Source: Campanula takesimana | Taxonomy: Eukaryota; Streptophyta; Magnoliopsida; Asterales; Campanulaceae | Length of the DNA: 64,000 nucleotides | Direction of reading: 5' to 3' | Assembly: GCA_026119855.1 (NCBI GenBank) | Contig: JAOWBW010000006.1 | Coordinates: forward strand, 1,240,001 to 1,304,000 | In this document: positions 11,126 through 24,407 of the stretch, one piece after another | How positions within the stretch are numbered: position 1 is the stretch's first letter | Layout: each line of letters starts with the position of its first letter | Translations under genes and position numbers: made by a program | Notes under the pieces: generated by a model | Told to the model about the DNA's origin: nothing | The model's database searches: none | The model's input: only the letters and a program-made list of their open reading frames with translations

Positions 11126-12599
11126 TTAACTCCATGTTATGCCATAGAAAGTGTGGCCTGGTAGATAAGCTACTCGTGTTCTCTATATATACTCCCTCCG
11201 TCCCATTACAATGGACACTTTTGGTCAATCCTTGGGGACTGCACAGCCAACGTTAAATGTTTTTTTGTCTTCCTATTTGAACTCTCCTTTCATTTCCATT
11301 TTCATTCATGGGCATTTTAGGCTTTTCCTCCCACTTTTTGGCTTAGAATTTCATTCTATTTTTCCAAATTTTAATTAGAAATTCTGATATTTTCTTTTAA
11401 TAATACATTTTTATTTTAATGAATTATTTATTTATCACTTCAACGTTTTGCTTCATTTCTATAAATTTTTTTAAGTATTTAGGGCCCCCACATTCATATT
11501 TAGCTCAGGGCCCCGTATTTATTAAGACGGGCATGGTGTCACCGGGTCACACGTGAGGGGAGTGTTGAAGCTTGATATACATTGTAGGTGCCCTCTCTAA
11601 CACCTTAAGGTTTTAGAGGAGTTGGTTACTTAACACCCACTCAACCATCTACACTCAAAATACATTACATTTTTATATCAAAATTCATTTGTATAAATTA
11701 AAAAAGGACGAAAGTGGTATCATGTTCCATTTATTAATGCTTGTACTCTTCTTCTCCTCGTTACGGACCCGGAACCGCTCCACCACTCCACCTAATGGCT
11801 CAGATCGAGGCCACATATGCGAGCTCATCATCTGTGCGGCTAAGATGATTTCATTTTTTTGTGGGTCCCACCGAGCTCGAACACATCTCATCCGTTGGGT
11901 GGAGCTAAAATGACGTGGCTCCAATCGGAACCATTGAGTGGAGCTAACTAGGGGTGCAGTGGTTCGAAATCCCCTCGTTACCCTTTTTTTGGTAATTACA
12001 GTATAACATTGGATGCAATCCAAAAAAGTTAAAAAGTGTAGATATTACAAATTTGTGGTGGAGGGTGATTGGATTTGGTGCCATCATTTGGAAGAATTGA
12101 ACCCACAATCGAAAGGAATTACTGATGATGCCGCTCAAATTATAGTGCTTTGGTTTGAATTTTACTAAGTCGGCCTCAGTTTTTTTTTTTTTTTTTTTAA
12201 TTATTATGAGAAATTTTAAATATTTACGTTTAAATTGATGAGGAAATATAATAGTTGTACGGTCTTGAGCTAAAATAAGTGTAAAGTTGTGTTGTAACTA
12301 AGTCTTATATTACGCGACATAGTCCTTCACCTCTATTCCAAAAGTCAAGAGTTCGATAACCCTTTCCCTTTACTCAAATAAATAAATAATAAATAAATTT
12401 TTGTAAAGATTGTAATGATTTGGGTTTAGAAATTATATTGGCTATGCAAGTACTACATAGTCATCCACCGAGGGAAAACGATTTGGGTAAACATATTCAT
12501 CATATGCACACCAAAAAATGCATGGATAATGGATAATTTTGATGATAATGTTTTTCAGAACACTTAAATATCCCACTAAATTTCCGCACCTAATTTATA
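11121..12599. other. Intergenic, no gene recognised
   Basis: Holds a lone Stowaway-like end (CTCCCTCCGTCCC at 11193) without a partner, a stretch at 11560-11640 resembling decayed short-LTR sequence (CACCTTAAGGTTTTAGAG), and a poly-T run near 12180-12199. ORFs of 74-112 codons here have no recognisable domain. Confidence 0.5.
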
Positions 12600-13486
12600 C
12601 TCCATCCGTTTCAAATTATCTGTCGCTTTAGGAGTAAAAAGTTGTTTCAAAATATCTGTCGTTTTACTATTATCAATGCACTTTTACCCTTTGTCTCAAT
12701 TATACCCTTATTAACAGTGGCAGATCTAGGATTTTTTGACAGCGGGTGCACATTTTACACTACAAAACTTCAAATCAGATTTTTTTTAAGACGCGATTAG
12801 ATTATAATACATCACACCACCAAATATTCAAATTATATGTTGGACACAAAATTAAACTGTAGACTAACAAAGAGATTTTTAGAAAATTATTAAAATGAAA
12901 TAAAAAATGGACTTGAACTGTTAGACTTGATAATTAGATTGACTAGAGATCACTTTAACGAGTTGAAAATATAACAATTAGTTTTTAGTTACTTGAAAAT
13001 AATCATAAAAAATATTTGATTAGTTTAATTAATTAATAATATGTAAACTTGTAAAGAATGAAAGAGAGTTAAAAGTTGTAGAAAATGAGAGTGAATAAAA
13101 ATGTAGACAGATTTGAACCTGGAATGTTCCACCAAAACCACCTTTCAAAAGGTACTTTTACCATTTGGCCATATATACATTCATGTTCATTATGTCAGGG
13201 TTTATTAATATATTTACTGCGGGTGCACTTAACAGCCAAGATTCAAAAGAAAAAAAATTAACTACAAATTGCAGTTGACCGGGTGCACTTGCACCCCCAG
13301 CTACAACACAAAATCCGCCCCCTGCTTATTAATGATGGTGAAAGTATCTCTCATGCAAGCATTTAATCACCTAAAAAGTTGAATTATTTAGGGGCAAATG
13401 AGTCTTCTTAACATGCATTAATTATATTTCTTAATATGTGTGAAAAAATCTAAAGCGACATATATTTTAAAATAAAACAGAAGGAG
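12600..13486. mobile_element. Stowaway-like MITE carrying a nested hAT element
   Basis: Ends CTCCATCCGTTTCAAATTAT... and the inverse of CTCCTTCTGTTTTATTTT..., both leading to ATCTGTCGCTTTAG or a close variant, flanked by TA on both sides. Without the insertion at 12715-13324 it is about 270 bp. Confidence 0.85.
12715..13324. mobile_element. Non-autonomous hAT element (CAGTGGCGGA family)
   Basis: Ends CAGTGGCAGATC and GGATTTTGTG-type inverse (CAGGGGGCGGAT), with a perfect 8-bp target duplication CTTATTAA (12707-12714, 13325-13332). Eight-base duplications and CAG..CTG ends fit hAT. Both subterminal regions read GGGTGCAC...GTGCACCC. A longer relative is at 43601-45097. No transposase is present. 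Confidence 0.88.
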
Positions 13487-13746
13487 TATGAATCGAGATA
13501 TTAAAGAGCTCACTGGAAAAAAGTTTTACTATTCGTTTTCACATACTAAAGAAATTGGGCTAACTGCAATTTAATAGAATGTGCTTGGGTCATGTTTGCA
13601 ATTTGATTTCCATGATTGTATATTTTGCAACTTGATTCCTAACATTAAATTTTGTTGCAAACTGATATTAAAACTAATCTCTTCATCCTGATTTAAGCTT
13701 TTTAGTTTGATTTAGTACGCTTATTAAGAAATGTGGAAGCGATCCT

Positions 13747-16700
13747 TGACACGCCCCAAGTCCCGGGATCCCCTAATAGAACCTCGAACCTGGTGCGCGT
13801 ACTAACAAGAAACAAGAAACTAACGGGAAACAGGAACAATACCTGTTAGAAACAAACTGACATGCTATATCTACTCAAGAATAAGGAGCTAAGATAGCTC
13901 ACAACGAGTTCTACACCAAGAAAATTAAAACCAAACAAGGCTACATACAGCGGAAGACATGCCTAGCAAATAAGCTGGCATCAAGAACTGTCTAGGGACA
14001 ACAAATACAACCCCAATACAAGCCCAGAGTTTATTAACTCATACAAGATCGTCCTTACCAAAATATAAAAGGACACTAACTTCGAACAAGAATATCCTGC
14101 TGAGTAAGTTCCCAGCTAAGTCGAGCCTCACTGCGTACTATCCCCTGCTTTCCTGGGGGGGAGACAATTAAACAAATAAAGGGTGAGATAAATCTCAGTA
14201 AGCTATTAACATGCAACTATATGTCATGTTATCATGCAATACAAGTAGATACTCAACTAAACATATATCAAGTATCATCAAGTAACAAGTATAGGAGAGG
14301 CTAAGCCAACTCAACAAGTAATCAAGCTCAAGAAAGGTTCAGGTAACAAGTAGTCAAGTAGAGTGAGAGGCTAGACCAGCTCACAAGATGCACATAGGCC
14401 TATCACGCATTGTACCTGAATCCTTCCTTATTTCTCCCACGAATACCATTTGTTGTTGATGCTTTTCTAGCTGAGGACAACCAGGAACAAGAACAAGAAC
14501 TGCTGTGCAGTATATAAGAAGACCTGGTAACCAGTGTCATCCACAAGAACAAGATCCATGAGGTGAACAGGACAGGAGTTAGCATTCACTTAGGTCAGGC
14601 TTATTGCTCCAACCAAGGAAGCTATGCCCTTACTATGGCCGGTAGTAAGGGGTCAGGCGGAAATACATAGGGACCCGATTGTCACTTAAACCCCAGCTCT
14701 CGCGACAAGCGTGAACCTATATATTTTCGAACAAGCAAGGAGAACCAGCTGGACTCACACAAGAATGCACAAGTAGATGTTTACTTGAACTACGAGAACA
14801 GAACTCAGTCCCTTATTAGTGGACTACTCTTTATGCACCATGTAATCATGTATCATGTGCTCACGAGAATATGCACCATGTAATTATGTATCATGTGCTC
14901 ACGAGAATATGCACCATGTAATTATGTATCATGTGCTTACGAGAATACAAGTACACGTACGCAATTATTGCGAATATAAACCAAGATAACACGGGCACAT
15001 AAGGTGTCCATGTAACACGATCAATCCAAGTAAGAGTCCATTAATAACAGACTTCAGTCAAGTAGTAGGGTATATCACTTTGTCACATGCCAAGTTTGCA
15101 CGTACATATTTATGTCACGTTTAACACATTAAGGTGTCTATCACGATACCCTTACTATCAAGTAGAGCCCAATACCTTAGACTCTAAACACGTAATAGAA
15201 TAGGTCACATCATACCTAGTCACAGTCATATCTCACGTATATGTATCGTTAGTAATCAAATACATTTTCTAACACATATTGTGTTCTGTAATCATTCTTA
15301 TTAATTTAAATCGTAGTATTCACGATTATATGAATTATCTTCATATTACACTAGTCCCTATTTTCTTTAGGAACCATTTCAAGACAAGATATCTTCTTTA
15401 TTCTTTATATACTTTGTTAAGTATATACATGATTAAAACCAATCACTAGCACTTTAGTGTTTGTTCATAACACTTACAATACACACGTATCAAGTTCAAG
15501 TATGTAGTAGAGTTATTCATTCTCTATCTAGTTCCATATCCCAACTCTTTTGGTTATTCATGTCATGTATCAAATAATCAAGAAGCTACATTCTATCAAG
15601 TAGCTACATGCAAGATTTGCATATACACATCAAGAATCTTTCAAGTTTATTACCATACTCATGTAATGGTTTCAAGACATTCAAGACTTTCAAGACAATC
15701 AAGACAGTCAAGACTTTTACAAGATTTTATCATCTTGTATCCAAGTTCTCAATCCATTTTCTTGGATGGTTAAACATGTACAAGAGTTAATTAACTTATA
15801 CTTAAGTTATCAATCCAACTCTTTGGTTATTTAAGACAAGTACAAAATTTACTCATCTTATATTCACGTTTTAATTAAGAAGATGAGCTATACATCTCCC
15901 AATCAAGTTCACGATCCTATTCCTAGGATATTCAAGTTCAAGGCATAGCTTTAATGCCCTTAAGTTGTACAATCTTTAGATTCAAGACACGTAGAAGAGT
16001 CCTTACTCTTACACTCAAGTTCAAGTTCAGAAGATGAATTACACATCTTACTCGTACAAGTTTTCAAATCATTTTCTTAGGACATTCAAGCTCAAGACAT
16101 TAGTTGGTACCCCTAAGGTACACAAACATTAACTTCAAGACACATAAAAGAGTTTCTACTCTTATACTCAAGTTATCATTTAATTATGATTCAAGTCCAC
16201 ATTTCATTTGTTCACAAAGGGACTATTTTTTTCATTACTAGAGTGTTCTACAACACTCATCTAGGCCATCTAGGGTAGTACCCTAAACCTAGACCAAGAA
16301 TACTTCGAGTTCAAATCAAGTCAATACTATACAACTCATACTTATAAGTTCATAATCCCCTACATAGGATATTCAATCTCTAGTCATTGTTTTAATGCCC
16401 CTAAGGTGCACAATCCTTGGCTTCAAGACAAGCATAAGTGCTTGTTCATAGCACTTTCAAGACATATAAAAGAGTTGTTACTCTTATACTTAAGTTCTCA
16501 TTTGAGTTTTATAAGTGTTCATGTACAAGACTAAGTTCTCATTTTAATTAAATGAGTAATCATGTTCAAGACTCACTTCTGATACCCCTAAGGTATCACA
16601 ATACTTACTAGGACATCTTATCCTAAGGCTATATGCCTTAACAAGGGTTATTTCCAACTTATATAATCATTAAACAAGTTTTACAATTTTTCAGGACATA

Positions 16701-17789
16701 TGGGCGGCCGCACAAAATGGTGTGGGCGGTCGCCCAAAATCAGGCTTTCCAAGAACAAAATACTTCAGATAGATGGGCGGTCGCCCAGCCCAAAATGGGC
16801 GGTCGCCCAAGGCCCAAAAATGCCAAAATCCGAATTCTTTCCCAGGTTAAATAATTTTCCGTCCCAAGCGTAGGAGTATAGTTTTTATCAATATATTATC
16901 AAACCCAGGAGTATAATAACAAGCTTAAATCACTCATTTCAATTATACTTTCTTATTTCAACAGAGACTTTTATACTTACAAATTCTCCGTCCCAAAAGT
17001 ATAAGTACAATTTTATATTATACTAATATACCCATTTAGAGATACTTCCATTCATTTTCCCGTACCACAAATAATGGTACAATTTTTCTAATAATATTTA
17101 AATCAAGTTACTATTTTACCGTCTCACGAATAGGAGTAATTTTCCTACTAATGTTTTAACAAACCCAGGAGGGTTAACCACTTTGAAACATTTTTTCAAG
17201 TTTCTTTTGCGTATATTTATACTCCCTTCGTTCCAATTTTACAAGTATCCCAAAAATTGCCCAAAACACAATTTTAACAAGAACAAGTAGCGGGAATAAC
17301 ATATATGCATGTTATTACAAGTAAGGTGGAGCTAATAACTTACCTAGTCAAAAATCAAGTTGACCCAAATAAATTTCTGATCGGCCTGGAACGCTCTATT
17401 CAACGCCACGGAAATTTATCCGGGACCAGAATCACGAACAGAGGATTAATTAAGCTCAAGGAGTCGAGAATAGGAAGAATCCTAAACCTAGCTTTAGAAC
17501 AGAAGGAGACGTACAGAGAATTTGGGGAAAATAAGCTTCTGAGAAGCAAACCCACAAGATATACTTGCAAGATTCCAAGAATTGCAACTAGGCCCCTCAA
17601 GTTCTAACTTTGACAAAAAGGCCCCTAAACTTTCAACTTTGACATTTAACCACCTTAAATTTTCTAAAGTAGTTAAATAATTAACTCAAATAAAATAGCA
17701 TATAAATATGTTAGCCAAGAATTTAACAAGCACGTTAAGAATTTAACAAATAAGTCAAATATTTAACGAAATTAAGGATGGGCATTACA
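13747..17789 (-). mobile_element. Solo LTR, Tekay/Del-like (family D), 4043 bp
   Basis: Begins TGACACGCCCC and ends GGGCATTACA on the + strand, with a perfect 5-bp duplication ATCCT (13742-13746, 17790-17794). The end corresponding to GGGGCGTGTCA on the minus strand shows it lies in reverse orientation, like the related solo LTR at 20667-23187. Blocks such as CCGTCCCA...AGTATAA and a CAAAATAYTTCAGATAG context near the upstream end are shared by both families. Four copies of a TGGGCGGTCGCCCA-type word lie at 16701-16809. ORFs in it (for example 17305-17607) look accidental. Its length fits long Tekay LTRs. Confidence 0.88.
14832..14945. repeat. 38-bp tandem repeat, 3 copies
   Basis: Three near-identical 38-bp units starting TATGCACCATGTAATYATG and ending CTCACGAGAA lie inside the family D LTR. 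Differences are single bases, so the array is young. Confidence 0.92.
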
Positions 17790-18260
17790 ATCCTGATCAC
17801 GGAAGGCTAATCAATGCAAAACGAGTCATCAATATTAGTGAGTTGATTATATAACTGTTCAAAACATTATTCATAAGGAAAGTGTTACCAAGTAGGTTAC
17901 GTAAGTAATGTTTTTTTTTTTTTGTAATTTAATAAACTTTTTGAAGACAAAATTGTTTAAAACATTGTTTATATTTTTTTCATTTATGGAATAAAGCAAA
18001 CTAATAACCTTAAACTGGAACAAATCAAAAAGGAATGTAAGGGCTTGTCTGAATGTCTGGTGCACCGTTTTAAAACAAAGACTTTTCAAAATGGAGCTTC
18101 TTTTTGGATGCTACTATTTGAAGTGGCTAAAAAAGACTAAGATTTTTAAAAAGCTCCACTTATAAACTCTTCATTGAGACGCTTAATTAGCAAAACTAAT
18201 TCTTTTTCAATCTATTTTGAATGCACTGTTCTATCAGACAAAGCTTAATATTCTTTACTA
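17790..18260. other. Intergenic, nothing recognised
   Basis: AT-rich DNA between a solo LTR and a MITE, with no domain or repeat that I recognise. Confidence 0.5.
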
Positions 18261-18525
18261 CTCCCTCCGTCTCAAAATACATGTCGTTTTGGGAGTTAAT
18301 TTTTGTCTCAAAATACTTGTCGTTTTACTATTTTCAAGGCTTGTTTGTTGTTGTATACCAATTATACCCTTATTAATGATAGTGAATTATCTCTTACATA
18401 AGCATTTAATTGCCTAGGTAATTGGATTACTTTAGGGGTATATGAGACTTTTTCACATGCATTAATTGTGTTTCTTAAGAATTGTGCAAGTGCTCAAAGC
18501 AACATCTATTTTGAGACGGGGAGAG
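18261..18525. mobile_element. Stowaway-like MITE
   Basis: CTCCCTCCGTCTCAAAATACATGTCG at the left end matches the inverse of the right end (CTATTTTGAGACGGGGAGAG); TA flanks both ends; 265 bp. A second, orphan right end (GGAATGGAGGGAG) follows at 18540-18552. Confidence 0.85.
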
Positions 18526-18625
18526 TAATATCTTACACCGGAATGGAGGGAGTACCAAACTCTTGGTTGTTTTACGAAATTGATTATTTTTTTTTATTTT
18601 TTTTTTGGTTGTAAATTTCAGTAAT

Positions 18626-20060
18626 TGGCCTTTGTATCATTACTCAATTAAGCACATTTTCTCCCTCTTTCTTTTAGATTGAGCACATAATCACCCTAGA
18701 CAACAAAGACATAAAAATACACAAATCAAATAACAAAAGCTTGAGAACAAAGCAATAATTAAGCTTAAAAGTATCTAATAAAATGAGTAAAAACTCACTC
18801 ATCAAATAAAAAACTTGATAGACAAAATTATAATACATCGCAAGTGCACAAGCTATCGTCAATGCAATATGCAAACACAATGGTCGATCCCCAGAGACTT
18901 GGATTAATTCCAAATTATTTAATTATTTTAAAAACAATAAATAAAACAAAACATAAATAAAAGATAGGTGATCAACATGAGCAAGCATATAAATGATAGG
19001 AATCGCAGAATTAAAAGATACTCCATCTTTAATTCAAATATCATTGGTACATCTTTTCACTTTTCACCCTATTCACTTGATCACGAGATTTATTTCAATC
19101 TTTGTTTCTTCTTTCAGAATAGTTACTAGTAGTGACACACTCACTAGAAACCCTAATTAATAATTAAATCTAACTGGCACACTCTAGATCCAATAATTAA
19201 TTGCTTTAATGATTTAAGAAACTAAGATCAGGAACGCTTTCTACAATTATTTCATATAGATAATCGTCTAATTTTACTCACTTCACAATTTACCATGGCA
19301 CATCCATAAACTATGAAGATGCACTTATGAATTTCTACACTGGCACAGTAAATAGAAAATTCTAGCAGAGAACGATTGCAAAGATAAATAAATTGATCAG
19401 ATTCACAAACCCTAGCAATAGATCTAAAATAAGTACAAGTAAAATTATGAATATGAATTAAAAGATGAAAATAAAAATACCTCAATTGAATAAAAAGATA
19501 AAAGTTACCTCCAACCTTGCAAATCCTTACAAATATTTACGAGCTACATTGTTTGATAAAAAATACAAGAAAACTAATCTAGTATTTATAGGAGAAAAAC
19601 TAATCTAAATCTAAAAGGAAAAAAGAATTGTAAAAGAAAAAGGAAACTAAAAAGAAATCCTAAACTAAAAAGAATAAAGATTTCATAATGAATTAGGAAA
19701 CTAAATTCCTTCTCCAACTTGGGGTAATTTTTGGGCTGAATTCCGAAATTCCTTTAAGGTCACTCATATTTTGATAATTTCCAGTTTGGTCATCAGGATT
19801 TCAGATATTCCATAACAGTCCCTGTGTATCAGAAATTGCAGTTTGTTCCCTGGATTTCAGCAGATTTTTCACAGCATCCCCTGGCCTTTGCATCATTACT
19901 CAATTAAGCACCTTTTCTCCATCTTTCTTGTAGATTGAGCACATAATCACCCTAGACAACAAAAACACAAAAATACACAAATCAAATAACAAAAGCTTGA
20001 GAACAAAACAATAATTAAGCTTAAAAGTATCTAATAAAATGAGTAAAAACTCACTCATCA
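18626..20060. mobile_element. Short-LTR non-autonomous retrotransposon
   Basis: Two 179-bp direct repeats (18626-18804 and 19882-20060) begin TGGCCTTTG and end CTCATCA, differ by only a few bases, and are flanked by a perfect 5-bp duplication GTAAT (18621-18625, 20061-20065). The 1077-bp interior has no coding capacity. It is homologous to 41462-42660 over blocks such as CATTGGTACNTCTTTTC and CACTTGATCA. No clear primer site or polypurine tract was identified, so the element's direction is uncertain. Confidence 0.85.
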
Positions 20061-20088
20061 GTAATCGAGTTGCAACATTTTATACAAA

Positions 20089-20268
20089 GGGAAAGCTAGG
20101 GGCACAAAAGGATTTCACAAAATGAAGGATACAAAATGAGGTGGCGATATTTTATTGGTTGCATCGATAGTGGACCCAGCACACTCTAATTAAAAACACC
20201 AATAAAATTATGACACATCATTTTGTAAGCCCAATTTTGTGGCATTTTTTGTGACTTTATATTTACCC
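20089..20268. mobile_element. MITE of the GGCAATGCTAGG family (copy 1)
   Basis: About 180 bp with an inner conserved core (GGTGGCGATATTTTATTGG, GTGGACCCRGCACACTC, CACCAATAAAATTATGACA). Five relatives lie at 26272, 33757, 55157, 55774 and 61801. Its right end abuts the LTR element at 20270. The superfamily is not known. Confidence 0.75.
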
Positions 20269-20666
20269 TGTTGGGAATATGCCTTTGAATCGATGGCTAT
20301 TGATTAAGGATATGTCCGTGACAAGTCAAGATAATTCCTGGGACTTGAATTGGCAAAAGGAAATCCTTTTGTACAAGGATTAAGGTTTATTGGTTTAATT
20401 AGGTTTCTTATTGGTATAAAGAATTGTTCAAGAATTAGGAAAGTCTTTTTCTAATGAGAATAGAATTACTTTGTACACAAGAAATAGTATTCAAATTACA
20501 TTGTACACAAGGAATATGATTCCTTCTCCTTTTGGGTTTCTAGTATTTATGCCTATAAATACTAACCCCTCCTCTAGCATTATTTTTACCGGTCATCTTT
20601 GATAGATACAAGTAGAGATCTAAGATCTAGATTTAGGTTGACGGAATTATTTGCCTAAATAATTCG

Positions 20667-23187
20667 TGTCGCGCCCCAGACCCGTGGTCCTACTTGGCCC
20701 CACGACCGGGACACGATTGGAAGACGTTGTAAAACACTTTTAGAAAATTTTTCGAAATATACTTTCAGAAAGTTTAACAAAATCCACACTTGAAGTTCAA
20801 AGACTTCCACTAACTTTCAAACAAACTTTTCAAACAACTTTCACAAATGAAAGTATTTAGCCCGAAGGCTTACAAACTTTGTTTACAAATACACAAACAC
20901 CAACATTTTCCAAAACATAAGCTTTAAAGGATGATGAAGTCACGGATACTCTACCCCAAAAGGTTATACATTACTTAATGTAGCCTTTACAAGACTCATA
21001 TCCCAACTCTTACCACCACGACGTCCTCCCGTGCAAGTGTCCTATTCCCTGGACTTGCCTTTATCTAAAACAGTAAACAAATAAGGGGTGAGAATGAATC
21101 TCAGTAAGCTACTAAAATGCAACTACGTTACATGCTGATATGATAAACATAAAGAAACAATATCAACTAATAATCAAATAGCATATAGCATATAGCACAT
21201 AACATGAGAGGCTCCCTATCGCCAACCGTCCCATACCAGTTGGAAATAACGACCAACTCATCATGCAGCACATAAGGCGGAAATAAACACTCATACGTGG
21301 ATACTTTGAGCTAAGGTTCTCGAAACAAACAGAACCATCTGAGCAAACCAGTTGAGTAGCATAAATAGCTGAAGCCGGGATCCCGAAAATCAAACCATAA
21401 CCATAAGGACCAAAGTTCTCGAATCAAACATAACCACTGAGAGGTATCAACAAAGCAGCATAATGGCTGAAGCAGGTTCCGGAACCAAACAATCACAAGA
21501 GGGGGGAAATGACACCAAGTCATAACCCAGAGTGCCCAACCTTTGGCCCAAGGAGGGGGTTAAAAATGGGAAACCAATGATAGACGCCTTACAATGAACT
21601 TGGCTCGTGTGCCATTGTAATCCCTACCACTGCCCGATATCATAAACAATGGGAAACCAATGATAGAAGCCTTACAATGATGTAATCCCTACCACTGTCC
21701 CGACACCACCACAAGAGTACCAGCTGGACTTTACACGAGAGCACAGTAATGAATACTTGCTTAAACAACAACTGGGACATGATTCTAAAGTAGGGAACCA
21801 AGCCAAACACATCACAAGTTGCACACGAAAGAAACACTCATAAAGAGTTCACAACACAACCCTTTACCATTGACATTAAGTCACAACATAATCTTGCACC
21901 CATTCACAATTAATCCAAAACACATCAAAAGGATGTTCCATAATATCCATTTAATACTTAGTTAAATTCCACAACACATATGTTCACAAAAGAACCAACT
22001 CTACCACTTTGGTGTTCCACAACAACCATCTAGGTACTCTAGGACATCACCTAAGACCTAGACCAAGATCGGACCTTTAATCAATTGGATTTAAAACAAC
22101 TCATCTTTTTCAGCATCCTGGGCGTCGCCCACACTAGCCTATGCGGCCGCCCAACACACTCTGCTCCAAAGACAAAATATTTCAGATAGCTTGTGCGGCC
22201 GCACGCCCGATTTGGTCGGCCGCCCACTCTGCTCGACGAGCCCAAATTGCACTAAACTATACTCCTTTCGTTTCACCGTCTCACAAGTATAAGTATAATT
22301 TTTCTAATATACTAATTTACTCATTTAGGGATACTTTCATTCATTTCCCCGTCCCACGAATAATAGTATAATTTTTATAATATACTTATTTAACATTTAA
22401 CTTAACTTATTATTTTACCGTCCCATGAGTAGGAGTATACTTTCAAACACTTACTAACATTCTCAAGTATATAAACATACTCCATATACATCCTAACATA
22501 TAAATCAAATTACTTACCCAAATTACTTACCCAGTATAATTATACTCCCTTTGTCCCAAATAAACAAGTATCACAAATAAATTTTTTTCACAATAATTTC
22601 ACCACATATCACACATATAGCAAATATATGACCATTTTACTATTTAAGGGGAATTAGTAACTTACCTATTTCTGGAGAAAGTATAAATGAAATATTTTCT
22701 GATCCGGTAGAAATGACCTACTCAACGCTCTGATCATTTTTATATAATTAGTTTTTAAAACGGATAAGTAAATTAAAAGAAATAAATCGAAATAGGTTGA
22801 ACTTACCCTTTTTCTTCTTCCTTCCTTCGATGAACACAGAGAAAGTAGAAATTAAAAGTGTGAGTGTGTGTGAAGTGTAAACGCAGAGAGTGAAAGGAAA
22901 GATAAGAAGGAGTTGATTTTTATAAAATTTCCACTTTAGCCCCTATACTTCCATTTCTAACAACTAAACCCCCAAACTTTAAAGTTACACTTTCAACCCT
23001 AAAGTTTCCACTTATTCATTTAACTCATTTAACCATTATTACTACTAACTAAATAAATAACACAATTAAGCAAATAATATAAGAAAGTCATAAAAATATT
23101 TTCTAACACATCAAATGCACACATAAGTTCAAATTAAAATTCCCAAAAATATAAAATATAATAGGGACGGGTTTTGGGGTCGTTACA
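20667..23187 (-). mobile_element. Solo LTR of the family E Tekay/Del-like element
   Basis: TGTCGCGCCCC...GGTCGTTACA, 2521 bp, with a perfect duplication ATTCG (20662-20666, 23188-23192). Its first about 770 bp are the reverse complement of window positions 1-769. It carries GC-rich words: TGGGCGTCGCCCA (22119-22131), TGCGGCCGCCCA (22142-22153), GTGCGGCCGCAC (22193-22204, perfect) and GTCGGCCGCCCA (near 22215). Confidence 0.9.
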
Positions 23188-23356
23188 ATTCGTGCAACTA
23201 GATTAGTGAAGATCGTCTTTTGTAATTGCTATTGAATAGTAATATATTCTCCCTCCGCCCGTGGACGTAGCCAAGTTGGTGAACCACGTAAATTCTTGTG
23301 TTTGTGTTTGATTATTTCGCTTGACATCGTTCTTATATATATTTTGCTCTAACAAG

Positions 23357-23372
23357 TGGCACCAGAGCTTGG
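23357..23372 (+). promoter_or_regulatory. Primer-binding site of the Copia-like element
   Basis: TGGCACCAGAGCTTGG lies two bases after the 5' LTR end. It is a variant of the tRNA-Met primer site TGGTATCAGAGC. Confidence 0.7.
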
Positions 23373-23789
23373 TTGAAAAGGAGAATTAGAATCGACGGAA
23401 GAGATCCAAGATCGAAGAAAAACAATGTAGCAGTTTCTGGTCCATTTTTATCCAGCTCAGCGGTGAAGAAAAAGGTGTAGCGCGTTCGTTCACTGTTGGA
23501 TCGTGCTGATTTTTGGTGAGTAGCTTCGGAACTCATAGATATTCGATCTAAACGGTGGAGATAGGATTTTGAAGTCCGTAGGATCCGAAATTGTATCCGG
23601 ACATAAGCTACTGGTGTTTTGTCTTTGATTGTATGCGTTTAGAGTTTCTTGTTGCGATTTCTCATATTGGCGACTGGTTGGTTAGAGATCTAGGGTTTCC
23701 GCTGCAAAGAAGAAGATGGGTCAAGGATTTGAATCAACGATCGACAAGACTAATGGGAGGAATATTATTTTATTCTTTGGTAAATCAAG

Positions 23790-24407
23790 ATGAAGGCCCT
23801 GCAGTACACGTGCAGTTCGCGTGCAGTGATTGTGCAGAAATCTGGGTGTCTAGGTTGGACACATCAAGACAGAAGTCGTGTTAAAGAAACAAGGCTTATT
23901 GGCACCCTCATAGCGAGTAGATCTAGTACAGACAGAGATTCAACAAGGATAGTTGCGGAAGGCGGCAAGGGTTCTAGCAAGAAGAAGAATTCTCAAAAAT
24001 CTTCTAGCAAGAGAGGCCCGAGACCTAATGAAGTTTGTAATTTCTACAAGGAGGGGAAGTGGAGCGAGGAATTGATGGATTTTTTGGAGGAGAAGGTGCA
24101 TTCACAAATCATCATGGGTCTTGGTGATGATGTTCTCGTGGAGGTTGCTATGGAAGATAGTGACAATGGTGATTTTGCTCTAATAGTGGAAGAAGGCTCA
24201 CGGCGCAGAGATGAGTGGCTTCTAGATTCAAGGGTAGAGCAAAGCGAGATAGTTGAGGAAAAGGTGGAGCCGATTTCTACAAGAAGGAGTAGATGGGCAG
24301 ACGATCCTGAGGTACAAGATGACTATCCGCAGATTAAGTTGGGACAGTTTATCTCGGTGGGCGAGGTTCACGGCCGAATGAATTCGCCAAGCAGGAAAAA
24401 TTGTTAG
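23790..24407 (+). pseudogene. Gag-like remnant of the Copia-like element
   Basis: A 205-codon ORF with a basic Ser/Lys-rich stretch, a CNFYKEGKWSEE segment resembling a Copia zinc knuckle that has lost Cys and His ligands, and EWLLDSR at the position where a Copia protease has its W-L-D-S-G active site. It therefore spans the end of gag and the start of protease, but key residues are gone. The next 1 kb (24408-25409) is non-coding sequence up to the 3' LTR. Function is unlikely. Confidence 0.55.

Noticed and set aside
17305..17607. 100-codon + strand ORF and its minus-strand partner
   Set aside because: Lies entirely inside the family D solo LTR, has no domain, and both strands are open by chance.
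13747..17789. A full-length retrotransposon rather than a solo LTR
   Set aside because: No internal direct repeat, primer site or gag/pol sequence was found between the perfect target duplications.
22255..22440. Stowaway MITE ends (ACTCCTTTCGTTTCACCGTCTC)
   Set aside because: The stretch is shared with the family D LTR and has no inverted partner; it is native LTR sequence that resembles MITE ends.
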